From the NCBI GenBank assembly GCA_964551965.1, contig CAZKFB010000001.1, positions 7,333 to 71,332 on the forward strand: DNA of 64,000 nt, written 5' to 3'. Origin of the DNA: CAG-582 sp964551965. GTDB taxonomy: Bacteria > Bacillota_I > Bacilli_A > RF39 > UBA660. The notes beneath the pieces are model-generated. The model did not search any database. It was not told where the DNA came from and saw only the letters and a list, made by a program, of their open reading frames with translations. Of this stretch, positions 26,859 to 33,990 are shown in pieces. The translations under genes were made by a program, and so were the position numbers. Each line of letters opens with the position of its first letter. The first letter of the stretch is position 1.

Positions 26859-27635
26859 GTGGATAATAAATTTACATATCTTATTGGTTGTATCTTCTTA
26901 TTTGGTGTCTTTATCTATTTGATTTTTTGTGTTATAAAAGAGTTAAAATTGTATAAAAGTTTTGATTTATCAAAAAAAATAGATTTGAAAAAGTACAATA
27001 AGATACAGGATGTCAAAACAAGAACAATTGCATATATTATTTTATCAATTTGTATAGGCTTGCTATGTGTATTGGCGCTCTTTAATTTACCTAAAATTAT
27101 AACTGGATTTTATGATGATAATTTTATTATTCAAGAATGTGAGATAACAGACTATCTATATAATGGAGTAGATAATCCTGACATGCTTAGTTGCAAGAAT
27201 GATAATTTGGAAATAAATGAAATAGAGTTCTATAGCAGAGCTGAATCCATAGATGAAGATAGTATCGGGAATCATATTTGTATTAAAATAAAGCCTAATA
27301 GAGGAAACGCTGAGATTATAAAAATGAGTAATGAACATAATCTTTCTTGTGATGAGTTTTATTGGCAAAATAAAAATGAAAAGAATGAAGTTAATTATAA
27401 TTACTCAATAGTTAAATGTGAAATTAGTAAATATGAAAAAAATAGAATTAACTGCCGTATTAATAATAAGATATATTTAAAAGAAATAGATTTATTAAAT
27501 AAAGAGACAATACAAAAGCATAATAAAATATGCTTAAAGTATTATTGGAATACTAATTCGGGAGAAATTCTATATTCAGATGATTCTAATAAGAAGTTTA
27601 GTTGTGATGATTATATAAAACAAGAAGAAAAATAA
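26859..27635 (+). CDS. Putative immunity protein with duplicated cysteine domain
   Basis: 258 residues from a GTG with GGTGAT 4 bases upstream; a TTG 18 bases earlier is in frame but lacks a site. Two membrane helices (about 6-28 and 54-78) are followed by an exposed part made of two related halves: CEITDYLYNGVDNPDMLSCK ... NHICIKI ... NLSCDEF and CEISKYEKNRINCRI ... NKICLKYY ... KFSCDDY, each with matching cysteines. No known family. It is in the row of toxin-behind-immunity positions, directly after a toxin-tip remnant, so an immunity role is inferred from place only. Confidence 0.5.
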   Translation: MDNKFTYLIGCIFLFGVFIYLIFCVIKELKLYKSFDLSKKIDLKKYNKIQDVKTRTIAYIILSICIGLLCVLALFNLPKIITGFYDDNFIIQECEITDYLYNGVDNPDMLSCKNDNLEINEIEFYSRAESIDEDSIGNHICIKIKPNRGNAEIIKMSNEHNLSCDEFYWQNKNEKNEVNYNYSIVKCEISKYEKNRINCRINNKIYLKEIDLLNKETIQKHNKICLKYYWNTNSGEILYSDDSNKKFSCDDYIKQEEK

Positions 27636-27662
27636 GATTATAAAGATTAATAGGAGTATTAA

Positions 27663-28241
27663 ATGGAAAAGATAGTAATAAGAGTATTAGGAGTTTTGTT
27701 TATGCTAGTTGCTTTAAAATTAATTAGAGATGTGGCCAGTTCTGATAATTATAATAAAACTCAATCTATAAAAGAAAAAATCCTTAAAACAAAAAATATT
27801 AAAGGGTATACTTGTTCCAATCGAGATGGGTATAAACTAATATTCTTTGGTTTAACAATTGTTTTTCTTATTATGACTGTTATAAGTCTGATTGTATTTA
27901 TATATGAAATAATAAAAAAATATGATGTCAGCGAGACAAATAATATTCTTGGTATAACAAGTGTTATGCTTTGCTTATTCCTTGCCAGTCTTTTATTATT
28001 TATTTATACTTCAAAGTGCAATCTCTATTTTAATGATGAAGAAATAATTAGATATAGGATATTAAGGAAAAAACAAGTCATGAAATATAAAGATATTGTG
28101 AGAACAATGGTAACCCCATTTTCTAGAATAATATTATATTCAACAGATGACAAATTGATATTTGGACTAGATACATCACAAAGCAATAAATTTATTGATT
28201 TATTGAAAAAAAAGGGAATAGACATTAGTTATAAAATGTAA
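27663..28241 (+). CDS. Putative immunity protein, membrane plus PH-like domain
   Basis: 192 residues. Three hydrophobic segments (about 5-22, 62-88, 99-120) and then a cytosolic bPH-like part: NLYFNDEEIIRYRILRKKQV, MKYKDIVRTM, SRIILYSTDDKLIFGLD and a final helix SNKFIDLLKKKG. This is the clearest PH-like pattern of the group. It begins 27 bases after the previous gene with AGGAGT upstream and is the last gene before a terminator, so the string of putative immunity genes ends here. Confidence 0.55.
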   Translation: MEKIVIRVLGVLFMLVALKLIRDVASSDNYNKTQSIKEKILKTKNIKGYTCSNRDGYKLIFFGLTIVFLIMTVISLIVFIYEIIKKYDVSETNNILGITSVMLCLFLASLLLFIYTSKCNLYFNDEEIIRYRILRKKQVMKYKDIVRTMVTPFSRIILYSTDDKLIFGLDTSQSNKFIDLLKKKGIDISYKM

Positions 28242-28312
28242 AAACTTTTTATTGTATTTTAAAAAACTATTATTCAGAAAAAAATTTATTTGAGCGGTAT
28301 TTAGCAACAATT

Positions 28313-28337
28313 AAGAGCAATTTTATTGCTCTTTTTT
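28313..28337 (+). terminator. Rho-independent terminator
   Basis: 9-bp stem AAGAGCAAT/ATTGCTCTT with TTT loop and T run, ending the toxin-immunity row. Confidence 0.9.
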
Positions 28338-28356
28338 AATGAAAGGAAGTGAGTTA

Positions 28357-28980
28357 ATGGCATATATATTAAGAAAAATAATTAATAGTCCATTAAAGGA
28401 TATAACTAGTTCTAAGATTAATTCTGATTTTGGACCACGAACTTTTTATAATAAGATAACTAAAAGATATGAAACAGGACACCATAATGGTATTGATATT
28501 ACAGGAAGCAATGTTGTCGTTTCTGCTTTTGATGGTATTGTTACTAGTACAAGAAATAATGTTGATGGTTATACGGAAAAGTATAAGAGTGGTAATTACG
28601 TAACTATAAATCACGGTAATAATCTATATTCAACCTATTGCCATCTAAAAAAGAATTCTATTTGTGTAAAAAAAGGACAATATGTAGTAGCTGGTACTAA
28701 ACTAGGTATAATGGGCAAGACTGGTCATGCAACCGGAATACACTTACATTTTGGTATTAAAAAGGATGGCAAATTTGTTGATCCTAAACCATATCTTTTA
28801 AACAATGTTGCAAATATTAAAAATAATATTGAAGTTATCTATATTGTAAAAAAGGGAGATAATTTATCAAAGATAGCTAAGAAATATCATACTACTTGGA
28901 AGAGAATATATGAAAAGAATAAGGAATTAATAGGAGACAATCCTAATTTAATATATCCGGGATGGGAATTAAAGATTTAA
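28357..28980 (+). CDS. Endolysin-like M23 peptidase with LysM
   Basis: Peptidoglycan endopeptidase. 207 residues from the ATG at 28357, chosen because AAAGGAAGTGAG lies before it and overlaps an earlier ATG. No signal peptide, as in phage endolysins that rely on a holin. The M23 zinc motifs are complete: HHNGIDITG (His and Asp), SAFDGIV, INHGNNLYSTYCHL, and IHLHFGI (His-x-His). The last ~45 residues are one LysM (YIVKKGDNLSKIAKKYHTTW ... NLIYPGWELKI). Its end overlaps the start of a holin gene by 19 bases, so these form a lysis cassette. Confidence 0.9.
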   Translation: MAYILRKIINSPLKDITSSKINSDFGPRTFYNKITKRYETGHHNGIDITGSNVVVSAFDGIVTSTRNNVDGYTEKYKSGNYVTINHGNNLYSTYCHLKKNSICVKKGQYVVAGTKLGIMGKTGHATGIHLHFGIKKDGKFVDPKPYLLNNVANIKNNIEVIYIVKKGDNLSKIAKKYHTTWKRIYEKNKELIGDNPNLIYPGWELKI

Positions 28981-29351
28981 TTAATATTAATGTGATAAGT
29001 AGTACGTTTATTTTTTTAATAGGTGGCTTTGATAATTTATTTATAACTTTATTAATATTCATTGCTCTTGATTATATAACAGGTGTAATTAAAGCAATTT
29101 ATCAAAAAAAGTTAAATAGCAAATTAGGATTAAAAGGATTTTTAAAAAAATTAGGTTATATATTAATAGTAATAATAGGAAGTTTATTTGATTCACTTAT
29201 AGGAGATAAAACAATGGCAATAAGAACATTATGTATATATTTCTTTATTTCTAATGAAGCCATTTCAATACTTGAAAATTGGGCGTTTATGGGTCTTCCA
29301 CTTCCCAAGAAAATATTTCAAGTATTTGAATCTTTAAAAGAAGATAAATAA
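28962..29351 (+). CDS. Phage holin (toxin-secretion/lysis type)
   Basis: 129 residues with three to four membrane helices and conserved pattern ALDYITGVIKAIYQKKLNSK and GLKGFLKKLGYILIVIIGSL of the phage_holin_4 family, which also includes the TcdE-type holins used for toxin release. Ends with a charged tail (PKKIFQVFESLKEDK). Overlaps the endolysin gene by 19 bases; the ribosome binding site lies within the endolysin's last codons (TGGGAATT). Confidence 0.88.
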   Translation: MGIKDLININVISSTFIFLIGGFDNLFITLLIFIALDYITGVIKAIYQKKLNSKLGLKGFLKKLGYILIVIIGSLFDSLIGDKTMAIRTLCIYFFISNEAISILENWAFMGLPLPKKIFQVFESLKEDK

Positions 29352-29356
29352 AATTA

Positions 29357-29385
29357 TTGACTATATAAGGGAAAAAGGGTAATAT
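29357..29385 (+). promoter_or_regulatory. Promoter of the sigma-like regulator
   Basis: TTGACT at 29357-29362, 17-base spacer, TAATAT at 29380-29385; begins 6 bases after the holin stop. Confidence 0.7.
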
Positions 29386-29414
29386 ATACAATCAAGTGAT
29401 TAAGAGGTGATTAT

Positions 29415-29930
29415 ATGATTAATACAATCTCGATTAAAGACTTTGTTGAATTACCAGATATTATGTTAGACAAAGCAAGAAAAGTTAAATATATTCAACT
29501 ATTAAGTGAAAATACAGTTAATGAATATTATTATTCTAATCTAAGAAAAGATATAGAAAAAGTTTTTAATAAATTTAAAGATTCTAAATATTTAATATGC
29601 TATGATAATAACTATAGTTTAAAATCTAATGCCAGTTCACTAGAATTAAATAGGAACACTAATAAAATCAATGATAAGGTTGGAACATATATAGAAAGTA
29701 AAATGGATTTAAGTATATGGTCTAAGGATTTATATAATATTTTATATGCCTTATCAGAAGAATTAACAATAGAAGAATCTATGTATTTAACACTTACATT
29801 CTTTGAGGAAAAGACTGAAGAAGATATAAGTGAAATATTGGATGTTTCTAAAAAAGGCCTATATAAAATAAAAAAGAGTTGTTTAGTAAAACTAAGATTA
29901 GAGTTTTCTAAATATGATTTGATGAATTAG
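29415..29930 (+). CDS. Sigma-70 region 4-like / phage-type transcription regulator
   Basis: 171 residues, behind AGAGGTGAT. The C-terminal ~55 residues (LSEELTIEESMYLTLTFFEE, KTEEDISEILDVSKKGLYKI, KKSCLVKLRLEF) are a helix-turn-helix like sigma factor region 4 and like ArpU-type late regulators of phages. The first ~115 residues carry no feature I recognise and do not look like region 2, so this is not a complete sigma factor. It closes the island, has its own promoter and terminator, and may control the lysis and toxin genes; that is inferred from place. Confidence 0.65.
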   Translation: MINTISIKDFVELPDIMLDKARKVKYIQLLSENTVNEYYYSNLRKDIEKVFNKFKDSKYLICYDNNYSLKSNASSLELNRNTNKINDKVGTYIESKMDLSIWSKDLYNILYALSEELTIEESMYLTLTFFEEKTEEDISEILDVSKKGLYKIKKSCLVKLRLEFSKYDLMN

Positions 29931-29961
29931 AGAAGTGTGAGAAATCACACTTCTTTTTTTA
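29931..29961 (+). terminator. Rho-independent terminator
   Basis: 10-bp perfect stem AGAAGTGTGA/TCACACTTCT with GAAA tetraloop and eight T, ending the sigma-like gene. Confidence 0.95.
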
Positions 29962-30019
29962 TTTGTATTGACATGAATAATATATCTTGTTGTATTATTA
30001 ACATGGAAGGTGATATTTA

Positions 30020-30346
30020 ATGGAAAAACAAACTGCAGGAAGAGATAACTTAGGAAGTCTTGCTCCTAAATTTGCTGAACTTAATGATGATGTATTATTT
30101 GGGGAAATTTGGAGTAGAGAAGATAAATTATCCTTGAGAGATAGAAGTATGATTACAATATCAGCTTTAATGGCTCAAGGATTGTACCCTCAAGTAAAAT
30201 CTCATTTAGTATTAGGTAAGAAACATGGTTTAACAAAAGAAGAAGTAGTAGAGATGGTAACCCAACTAGCTTTCTATACAGGATGGGCTAAAGCTTGGAG
30301 TGTATTTCCTTTAGTAGAAGAAATTTATAAAGATGAAGAAGATTGA
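30020..30346 (+). CDS. Carboxymuconolactone decarboxylase/AhpD-fold small protein
   Basis: 108 residues, preceded by GGAAGGTGAT and by TTGACA at 29968 with a TATTAT at 29993. The central segment SLRDRSMITISALMAQGLYP and HLVLGKKHGLTKEEVVEM, VTQLAFYTGWAKAWS follows the helical CMD/AhpD pattern. The Cys-x-x-Cys of peroxidase-type AhpD proteins is missing, so a thiol peroxidase role is not supported; it resembles the short stand-alone CMD proteins without known substrate. Confidence 0.82.
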   Translation: MEKQTAGRDNLGSLAPKFAELNDDVLFGEIWSREDKLSLRDRSMITISALMAQGLYPQVKSHLVLGKKHGLTKEEVVEMVTQLAFYTGWAKAWSVFPLVEEIYKDEED

Positions 30347-30354
30347 ATAAGAAG

Positions 30355-30560
30355 GCGTATGATGGCTTGAAGTTCCAAAATGGAACTTCAACATTAAGTA
30401 ATCATAGTGGAGAAAGAAAATGCCATTTGTATTCACAGAGCATGGAGTAGCAAAGCTCGCAATAATAGAAGAAAGTAAAATTATTTGGTCCCAAGTTGGG
30501 ACCGAAAAAATAAAATCTTTAGGAAAATATTTTTATAAGATTAATACAATAGATTAATGA
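30355..30560 (+). pseudogene. Broken ORF6N/KilA-N-type antirepressor remnant
   Basis: One frame reads LKFQNGTSTLSNHSGERK; shifting by one base gives MPFVFTEHGVAKLAIIEESK. Together they follow the middle of ORF6N proteins, in which FQ.GTS..GG.RK is followed by (Y/F)VFTEQGVAML. The parts are in two frames and no intact start exists. Two perfect hairpins lie in it: TTGAAGTTCCA/TGGAACTTCAA at 30367-30391 and GGTCCCA/TGGGACC at 30487-30503. Like the collar protein, it points to a phage origin of the neighbourhood. Confidence 0.65.
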
Positions 30561-30618
30561 AAAATTTAAAAAAGTATGCTATATTTATAATGTAAAATAT
30601 AGGAGGTTTTTTGGTGGT

Positions 30619-31518
30619 ATGAGAATAATACATTTTTTCAATTGGCGACTTGATGATATCGTACCAAATTTAGATGAAGTTAAGAAACAAGGATTTGATG
30701 CTGTACAGTTAAATCCAATACAACCATTAAAAGAAGATGGTTTAAAAGAATGGTGGATGTCTTATCAGCCAATTGCATTAGATATTGGAAATTATTTTGG
30801 AAGTAAGGAAGAACTTGAGTACTTATGTCATGTTTGTCATGAATTGGGACTTCTTCCTATTCAAGATGTCGTAATCAATCATACGGGTTCTTCTATCAGT
30901 GATAACTTTGCTCCACACGAGAAAGTTAATGAAAGATTAAGAGATAATCCTGATTATTGGCGACCAAAAAAGACTGTAACGGACTGGAATAATCGTGATG
31001 AAGTTATTCACAATTGTATTAACTTGCCTGGTTTAAATGTCTACAATCCGGATGTTGAAGATATGATTGTTGAATTCCTAAATAAACTATTAGATTGTGG
31101 TATTGAAGGATTTAGATTTGATGCTGCTAAGTCAATTGGTCTACCTAGTGAAGGTTATAGATTTTGGCCCAATATAATTTATCGTTTAAAAAAATATGGT
31201 TTATTCCTATACGGAGAAGTAATATTTGAAGAGAATAAAGCTATATTAGATGAGTATGCCCAGTATATGCATGTCTTAGGTAACTATGATGGAAGTGATC
31301 CAAATAGTATGGTTAAATTCGTTGAAAGTCATGATAGCTATCTAAGTGATGATAGATTAGGCTATACTCGTAATATGAATGATGAAGACATCATTAGAGC
31401 TTATTCTTCTCTAACTGGTTATTATGACAATACATTATTTTATGTTAGGCCATGGAATGATACTTGGAAGAGAAGAGAAATAAAAGAAGCTAATTATAAG
31501 AAAAGAATATTAAGATAA
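30619..31518 (+). CDS. Short GH13-family alpha-amylase-like enzyme
   Basis: 299 residues, AGGAGG 12 bases before the ATG. The TIM-barrel motifs are present in order: DAVQLNPIQP, QDVVINHTGS (region I), GIEGFRFDAAKSIG with the nucleophile Asp (region II), LYGEVIFE with the acid-base Glu (region III) and KFVESHDSYLSDD with the transition-state Asp (region IV). Most GH13 enzymes have 400-500 residues; here the barrel ends soon after region IV and there is no C-terminal beta domain, and no signal peptide. Likely cytosolic and acting on maltodextrin, or a truncated form. No sugar-transport genes nearby. Confidence 0.85.
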   Translation: MRIIHFFNWRLDDIVPNLDEVKKQGFDAVQLNPIQPLKEDGLKEWWMSYQPIALDIGNYFGSKEELEYLCHVCHELGLLPIQDVVINHTGSSISDNFAPHEKVNERLRDNPDYWRPKKTVTDWNNRDEVIHNCINLPGLNVYNPDVEDMIVEFLNKLLDCGIEGFRFDAAKSIGLPSEGYRFWPNIIYRLKKYGLFLYGEVIFEENKAILDEYAQYMHVLGNYDGSDPNSMVKFVESHDSYLSDDRLGYTRNMNDEDIIRAYSSLTGYYDNTLFYVRPWNDTWKRREIKEANYKKRILR

Positions 31519-31522
31519 GAAG

Positions 31523-31546
31523 AAAGACAATTATTTGTCTTTTTTA
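31523..31546 (+). terminator. Rho-independent terminator
   Basis: 8-bp stem AAAGACAA/TTGTCTTT with TTAT loop and T run, after the GH13 gene. Confidence 0.9.
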
Positions 31547-31574
31547 CTTGGTAATAAATAACTGAAATAATCTG

Positions 31575-31705
31575 TTTTACCGGATATAATACCAACACTT
31601 ATATATAATCATATTAAGTGCTTTTTCTAATTCTTTAATTTGCATTCTATATTTTTTTACATTCTATACTCTTAATACTTCAATTGTCTTATCATTGGAC
31701 TATTA
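31575..31705 (-). pseudogene. MerR-type regulator remnant (tentative)
   Basis: On the minus strand one frame reads DKTIEVLRV, stop, NVKKYRMQIKELEKALNMII, YKCWYYI, close to the C-terminal coiled coil of MerR-family proteins (..QIKELEKAL..I.YK.WYY..). No DNA-binding domain or start codon remains. The fit is short, so the call is tentative. Confidence 0.4.
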
Positions 31706-31786
31706 TATTGGATAAATCATATTTATGAATTATTCTTTTTTTGATATAATTATGAAAAAAAAGTGAGTAAGAGGAGATTGTTACTA

Positions 31787-32187
31787 ATGGAAATAGTCAA
31801 AGCAACAATGGATGATATATCGATAATAGTTGATATGAAAATTAAAATGTCAGAAGAACTTGGAATAAGCCATATATTTCAAGATAATATATAAGAAAAG
31901 ATAAGAGAAGAATATACCTATTTATATAAAAAAGATAAATGTTTCCACTATATGGTAAAAGAAAATAATAGAATTGTTGCAATAGGCGGAGCAGTCATAA
32001 AGTCTGATGTGCCTTTCTGTTTCTTTAAAACACCATATTATGGTTATATTATTGATAATTAGCGTTATTAAAAGAAAAGGGTATAAAACAAGTTAAACTA
32101 AAGCCTTCTAATCAAGGAAAAGATTTATATATAAAAATGGGATTTTCTAATTCTGAAGAAATGGAAATGACATTAGAAAACTCTTAA
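31787..32187 (+). pseudogene. GNAT N-acetyltransferase, disrupted
   Basis: Starts well (GAGGAGAT site, MEIVKATMDDISIIVDMKIK) and reads as a GNAT protein (HYMVKENNRIVAIGGAVI), but has a TAA at 31892-31894, a second stop after YGYIIDN, and has lost the acetyl-CoA-binding motif A. The C-terminal part continues in another frame: LLKEKGIKQVKLKPSNQGKD, LYIKMGFSNSEEMEMTL. At least one nonsense change and one deletion. A TGATATAAT promoter remains at 31742-31750. Confidence 0.85.
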
Positions 32188-32194
32188 TATAGTA

Positions 32195-32292
32195 TAATAA
32201 GAAATACTGAATGATTTAAAATGATAAATACTGGATTTACTTGAATCAATGGAAGTGGTAAATCAACAACTATTTTATGGAGAGGTGATAAA
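32195..32292 (+). other. Leader region with a P-loop-like remnant
   Basis: Between the broken GNAT gene and the ABC-F leader. One frame contains INGSGKSTT (at about 32245-32271), like the Walker A of an ABC ATPase, with a stop just before it and no rest of the protein. Could be chance or a relic; nothing else is recognisable. Confidence 0.3.
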
Positions 32293-32319
32293 ATGAGAAT
32301 TTTAGTTTATACAAGTTAG
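32293..32319 (+). CDS. Putative leader peptide of the ABC-F gene (8 codons)
   Basis: MRILVYTS followed by TAG, behind GGAGAGGTGAT. The stop codon overlaps the first of three mutually complementary segments that can hide or expose the ribosome binding site of the ABC-F gene 24 bases further on. Short leaders of this kind control several antibiotic-resistance ABC-F genes; here the case rests on the site and the pairing only. Confidence 0.5.
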   Translation: MRILVYTS

Positions 32320-32355
32320 GCATAAACTTTGATTATGCCAATAAGGAGGCATAAT
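32319..32355 (+). promoter_or_regulatory. Candidate translational attenuator (three alternative pairing segments)
   Basis: Segment 1 GGCATAA (32319-32325), segment 2 ATTATGCC (32332-32339) and segment 3 GGCATAAT (32348-32355). 1 with 2 gives a 7-bp hairpin leaving the site AAGGAGG (32343-32349) free; 2 with 3 gives an 8-bp hairpin with the site in loop and stem, directly before the ATG at 32356. The two cannot form together. Confidence 0.6.
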
Positions 32356-33894
32356 ATGTTAGAAATAAAAAATGTTAGTATATCTATTAATGATAGATAT
32401 ATAATTAAAAATTTAAATTTAGTATTAAATAGTGGCGATAAGCTCGCTATTATAGGAGAAGAGGGGAATGGCAAATCTACTTTATTAAAATCTATCTTAG
32501 GTATATGTGAATACGCAGAAATAAGTGGTAGTATTAATTTTAATGGAAGTAAGATTGGTTATTTAGAACAATCGATAAGTGAGGATAGTTTAGATAAGAA
32601 AGTATATGATTTTCTCTTTGTTAATGAAGATGATTATTATGATAAAATAAATAACTATTATAAGTATTTAGATTTGTTTAATCTGAGTGAAAATATCTTA
32701 ACACAAAAAGTTAGTACATTATCGGGCGGAGAAAAAGTAAAAATAAGTATTTTAAGATTATTATTAAATGAATATGATATTTTATTTTTAGATGAACCAA
32801 CTAATGATTTAGATATTGAAACATTAGAGTGGTTAGAAGAATTTATTAACAATACAAATAAACCAATCATGTATGTTTCTCATGATGAAACACTTTTAAC
32901 TAATACAGCAAATATAATATTGCATTTAGAACAAATTAATAAGAAAACCGATTGTCGACATACTTTATTAAGAATAGACTATGAGACATATGTTAATCAA
33001 AGACTTAGAAAGATAGAAAAACAAACACAAATTGCAAAATCGGAAAAAAGGGAGTTTAATAGACAACAAGAAAGATTGCAAAAAGTAATCCAAAAAGTTG
33101 AATATCAACAGAATAGTATTTCAAGATCGGATCCTCACGGAGCTAGACTATTAAAGAAAAAGATGCATTCTCTAAAATCGCAAGAAAAGAAATTAGATAA
33201 TGTTGAATTAACAGAAATTCCCGATGTTGAAGAAAGTATTAATTTCTTTTTTGAAAGTGTTGATATTCCCAAAACAAAAAATATAATTAGTCTAAATATT
33301 AAAGAATTAAAAGTAGCAGATAAAATTTTATCTAAGGACATCGAATTAGATATCGTTGGTAATATTCATCTATGCATTATTGGTAATAACGGTATTGGTA
33401 AATCTACATTAATTAAGATTATTTATAATGAATTAAGAACAAGAAAAGATATTAAAGTTGGTTATATGCCACAAACATACGATGATATTCTAAATAATTA
33501 TAAGTATGTATTAGATTATATATGTCCGAAAGGTAGTCAAGAAGATATTACAAAAGCTCGCATGTATTTAGGAAATATGAAATTTACTAGAGAAGAAATG
33601 ACTAGTGAAATCAAGAATTTAAGTAATGGTACAAAAGCCAAATTATTTCTTATTAAATTGGTTCTTGATAAGTGTGATGTTTTAATTCTTGATGAACCTA
33701 CAAGAAATGTTAGCCCATTATCAAATCCAGTTATTAGAAAAGTATTAAGTGAGTATCAAGGGACAATAATAAGTGTATCTCATGATAGAAAATATATCCG
33801 TGAAGTTATAAATGAATTATATATATTAAAATATAATGGATTGGTGAAAATAGATAATAATTATTTTGCAAATCATAAAGGATCATGTGAATAA
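32356..33894 (+). CDS. ABC-F ATPase, antibiotic-resistance (ribosome-protection)-like
   Basis: 512 residues from the ATG at 32356 (AAGGAGG 6 bases upstream); earlier in-frame starts lie in the leader. Two ABC domains without membrane parts: Walker A GEEGNGKST (~38), LSGGEKVKIS, ILFLDEPTNDLD, then a Lys/Arg/Gln-rich linker (about 205-285, QIAKSEKREFNRQQERLQKV), second Walker A GNNGIGKST, the degenerate signature LSNGTKAKLF and LILDEPTRNVSPLSNPVIR. The last motif is typical of the Lsa/VmlR-like resistance branch rather than EttA or Uup. Such proteins bind the E site and dislodge peptidyl-transferase antibiotics; which drug cannot be told. The gene is alone in its transcript. Confidence 0.88.
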   Translation: MLEIKNVSISINDRYIIKNLNLVLNSGDKLAIIGEEGNGKSTLLKSILGICEYAEISGSINFNGSKIGYLEQSISEDSLDKKVYDFLFVNEDDYYDKINNYYKYLDLFNLSENILTQKVSTLSGGEKVKISILRLLLNEYDILFLDEPTNDLDIETLEWLEEFINNTNKPIMYVSHDETLLTNTANIILHLEQINKKTDCRHTLLRIDYETYVNQRLRKIEKQTQIAKSEKREFNRQQERLQKVIQKVEYQQNSISRSDPHGARLLKKKMHSLKSQEKKLDNVELTEIPDVEESINFFFESVDIPKTKNIISLNIKELKVADKILSKDIELDIVGNIHLCIIGNNGIGKSTLIKIIYNELRTRKDIKVGYMPQTYDDILNNYKYVLDYICPKGSQEDITKARMYLGNMKFTREEMTSEIKNLSNGTKAKLFLIKLVLDKCDVLILDEPTRNVSPLSNPVIRKVLSEYQGTIISVSHDRKYIREVINELYILKYNGLVKIDNNYFANHKGSCE

Positions 33895-33898
33895 TTAT

Positions 33899-33928
33899 GG
33901 TTTAAAAAGTGGACTTTTAGCCTTTTTT
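33899..33928 (+). terminator. Probable terminator
   Basis: GGTT-TAAAAAGT pairs imperfectly with ACTTTTAGCC, followed by six T. Confidence 0.6.
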
Positions 33929-33990
33929 ATATTATAATCTATATATAAGATAAATTTGAGAAAAGAATAGTAAAACATGGAGAAATTTTT

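Noticed and set aside
30487..30503. GGTCCCA/TGGGACC palindrome as a terminator
   Set aside because: Followed by A, not T; it lies inside the ORF6N remnant.
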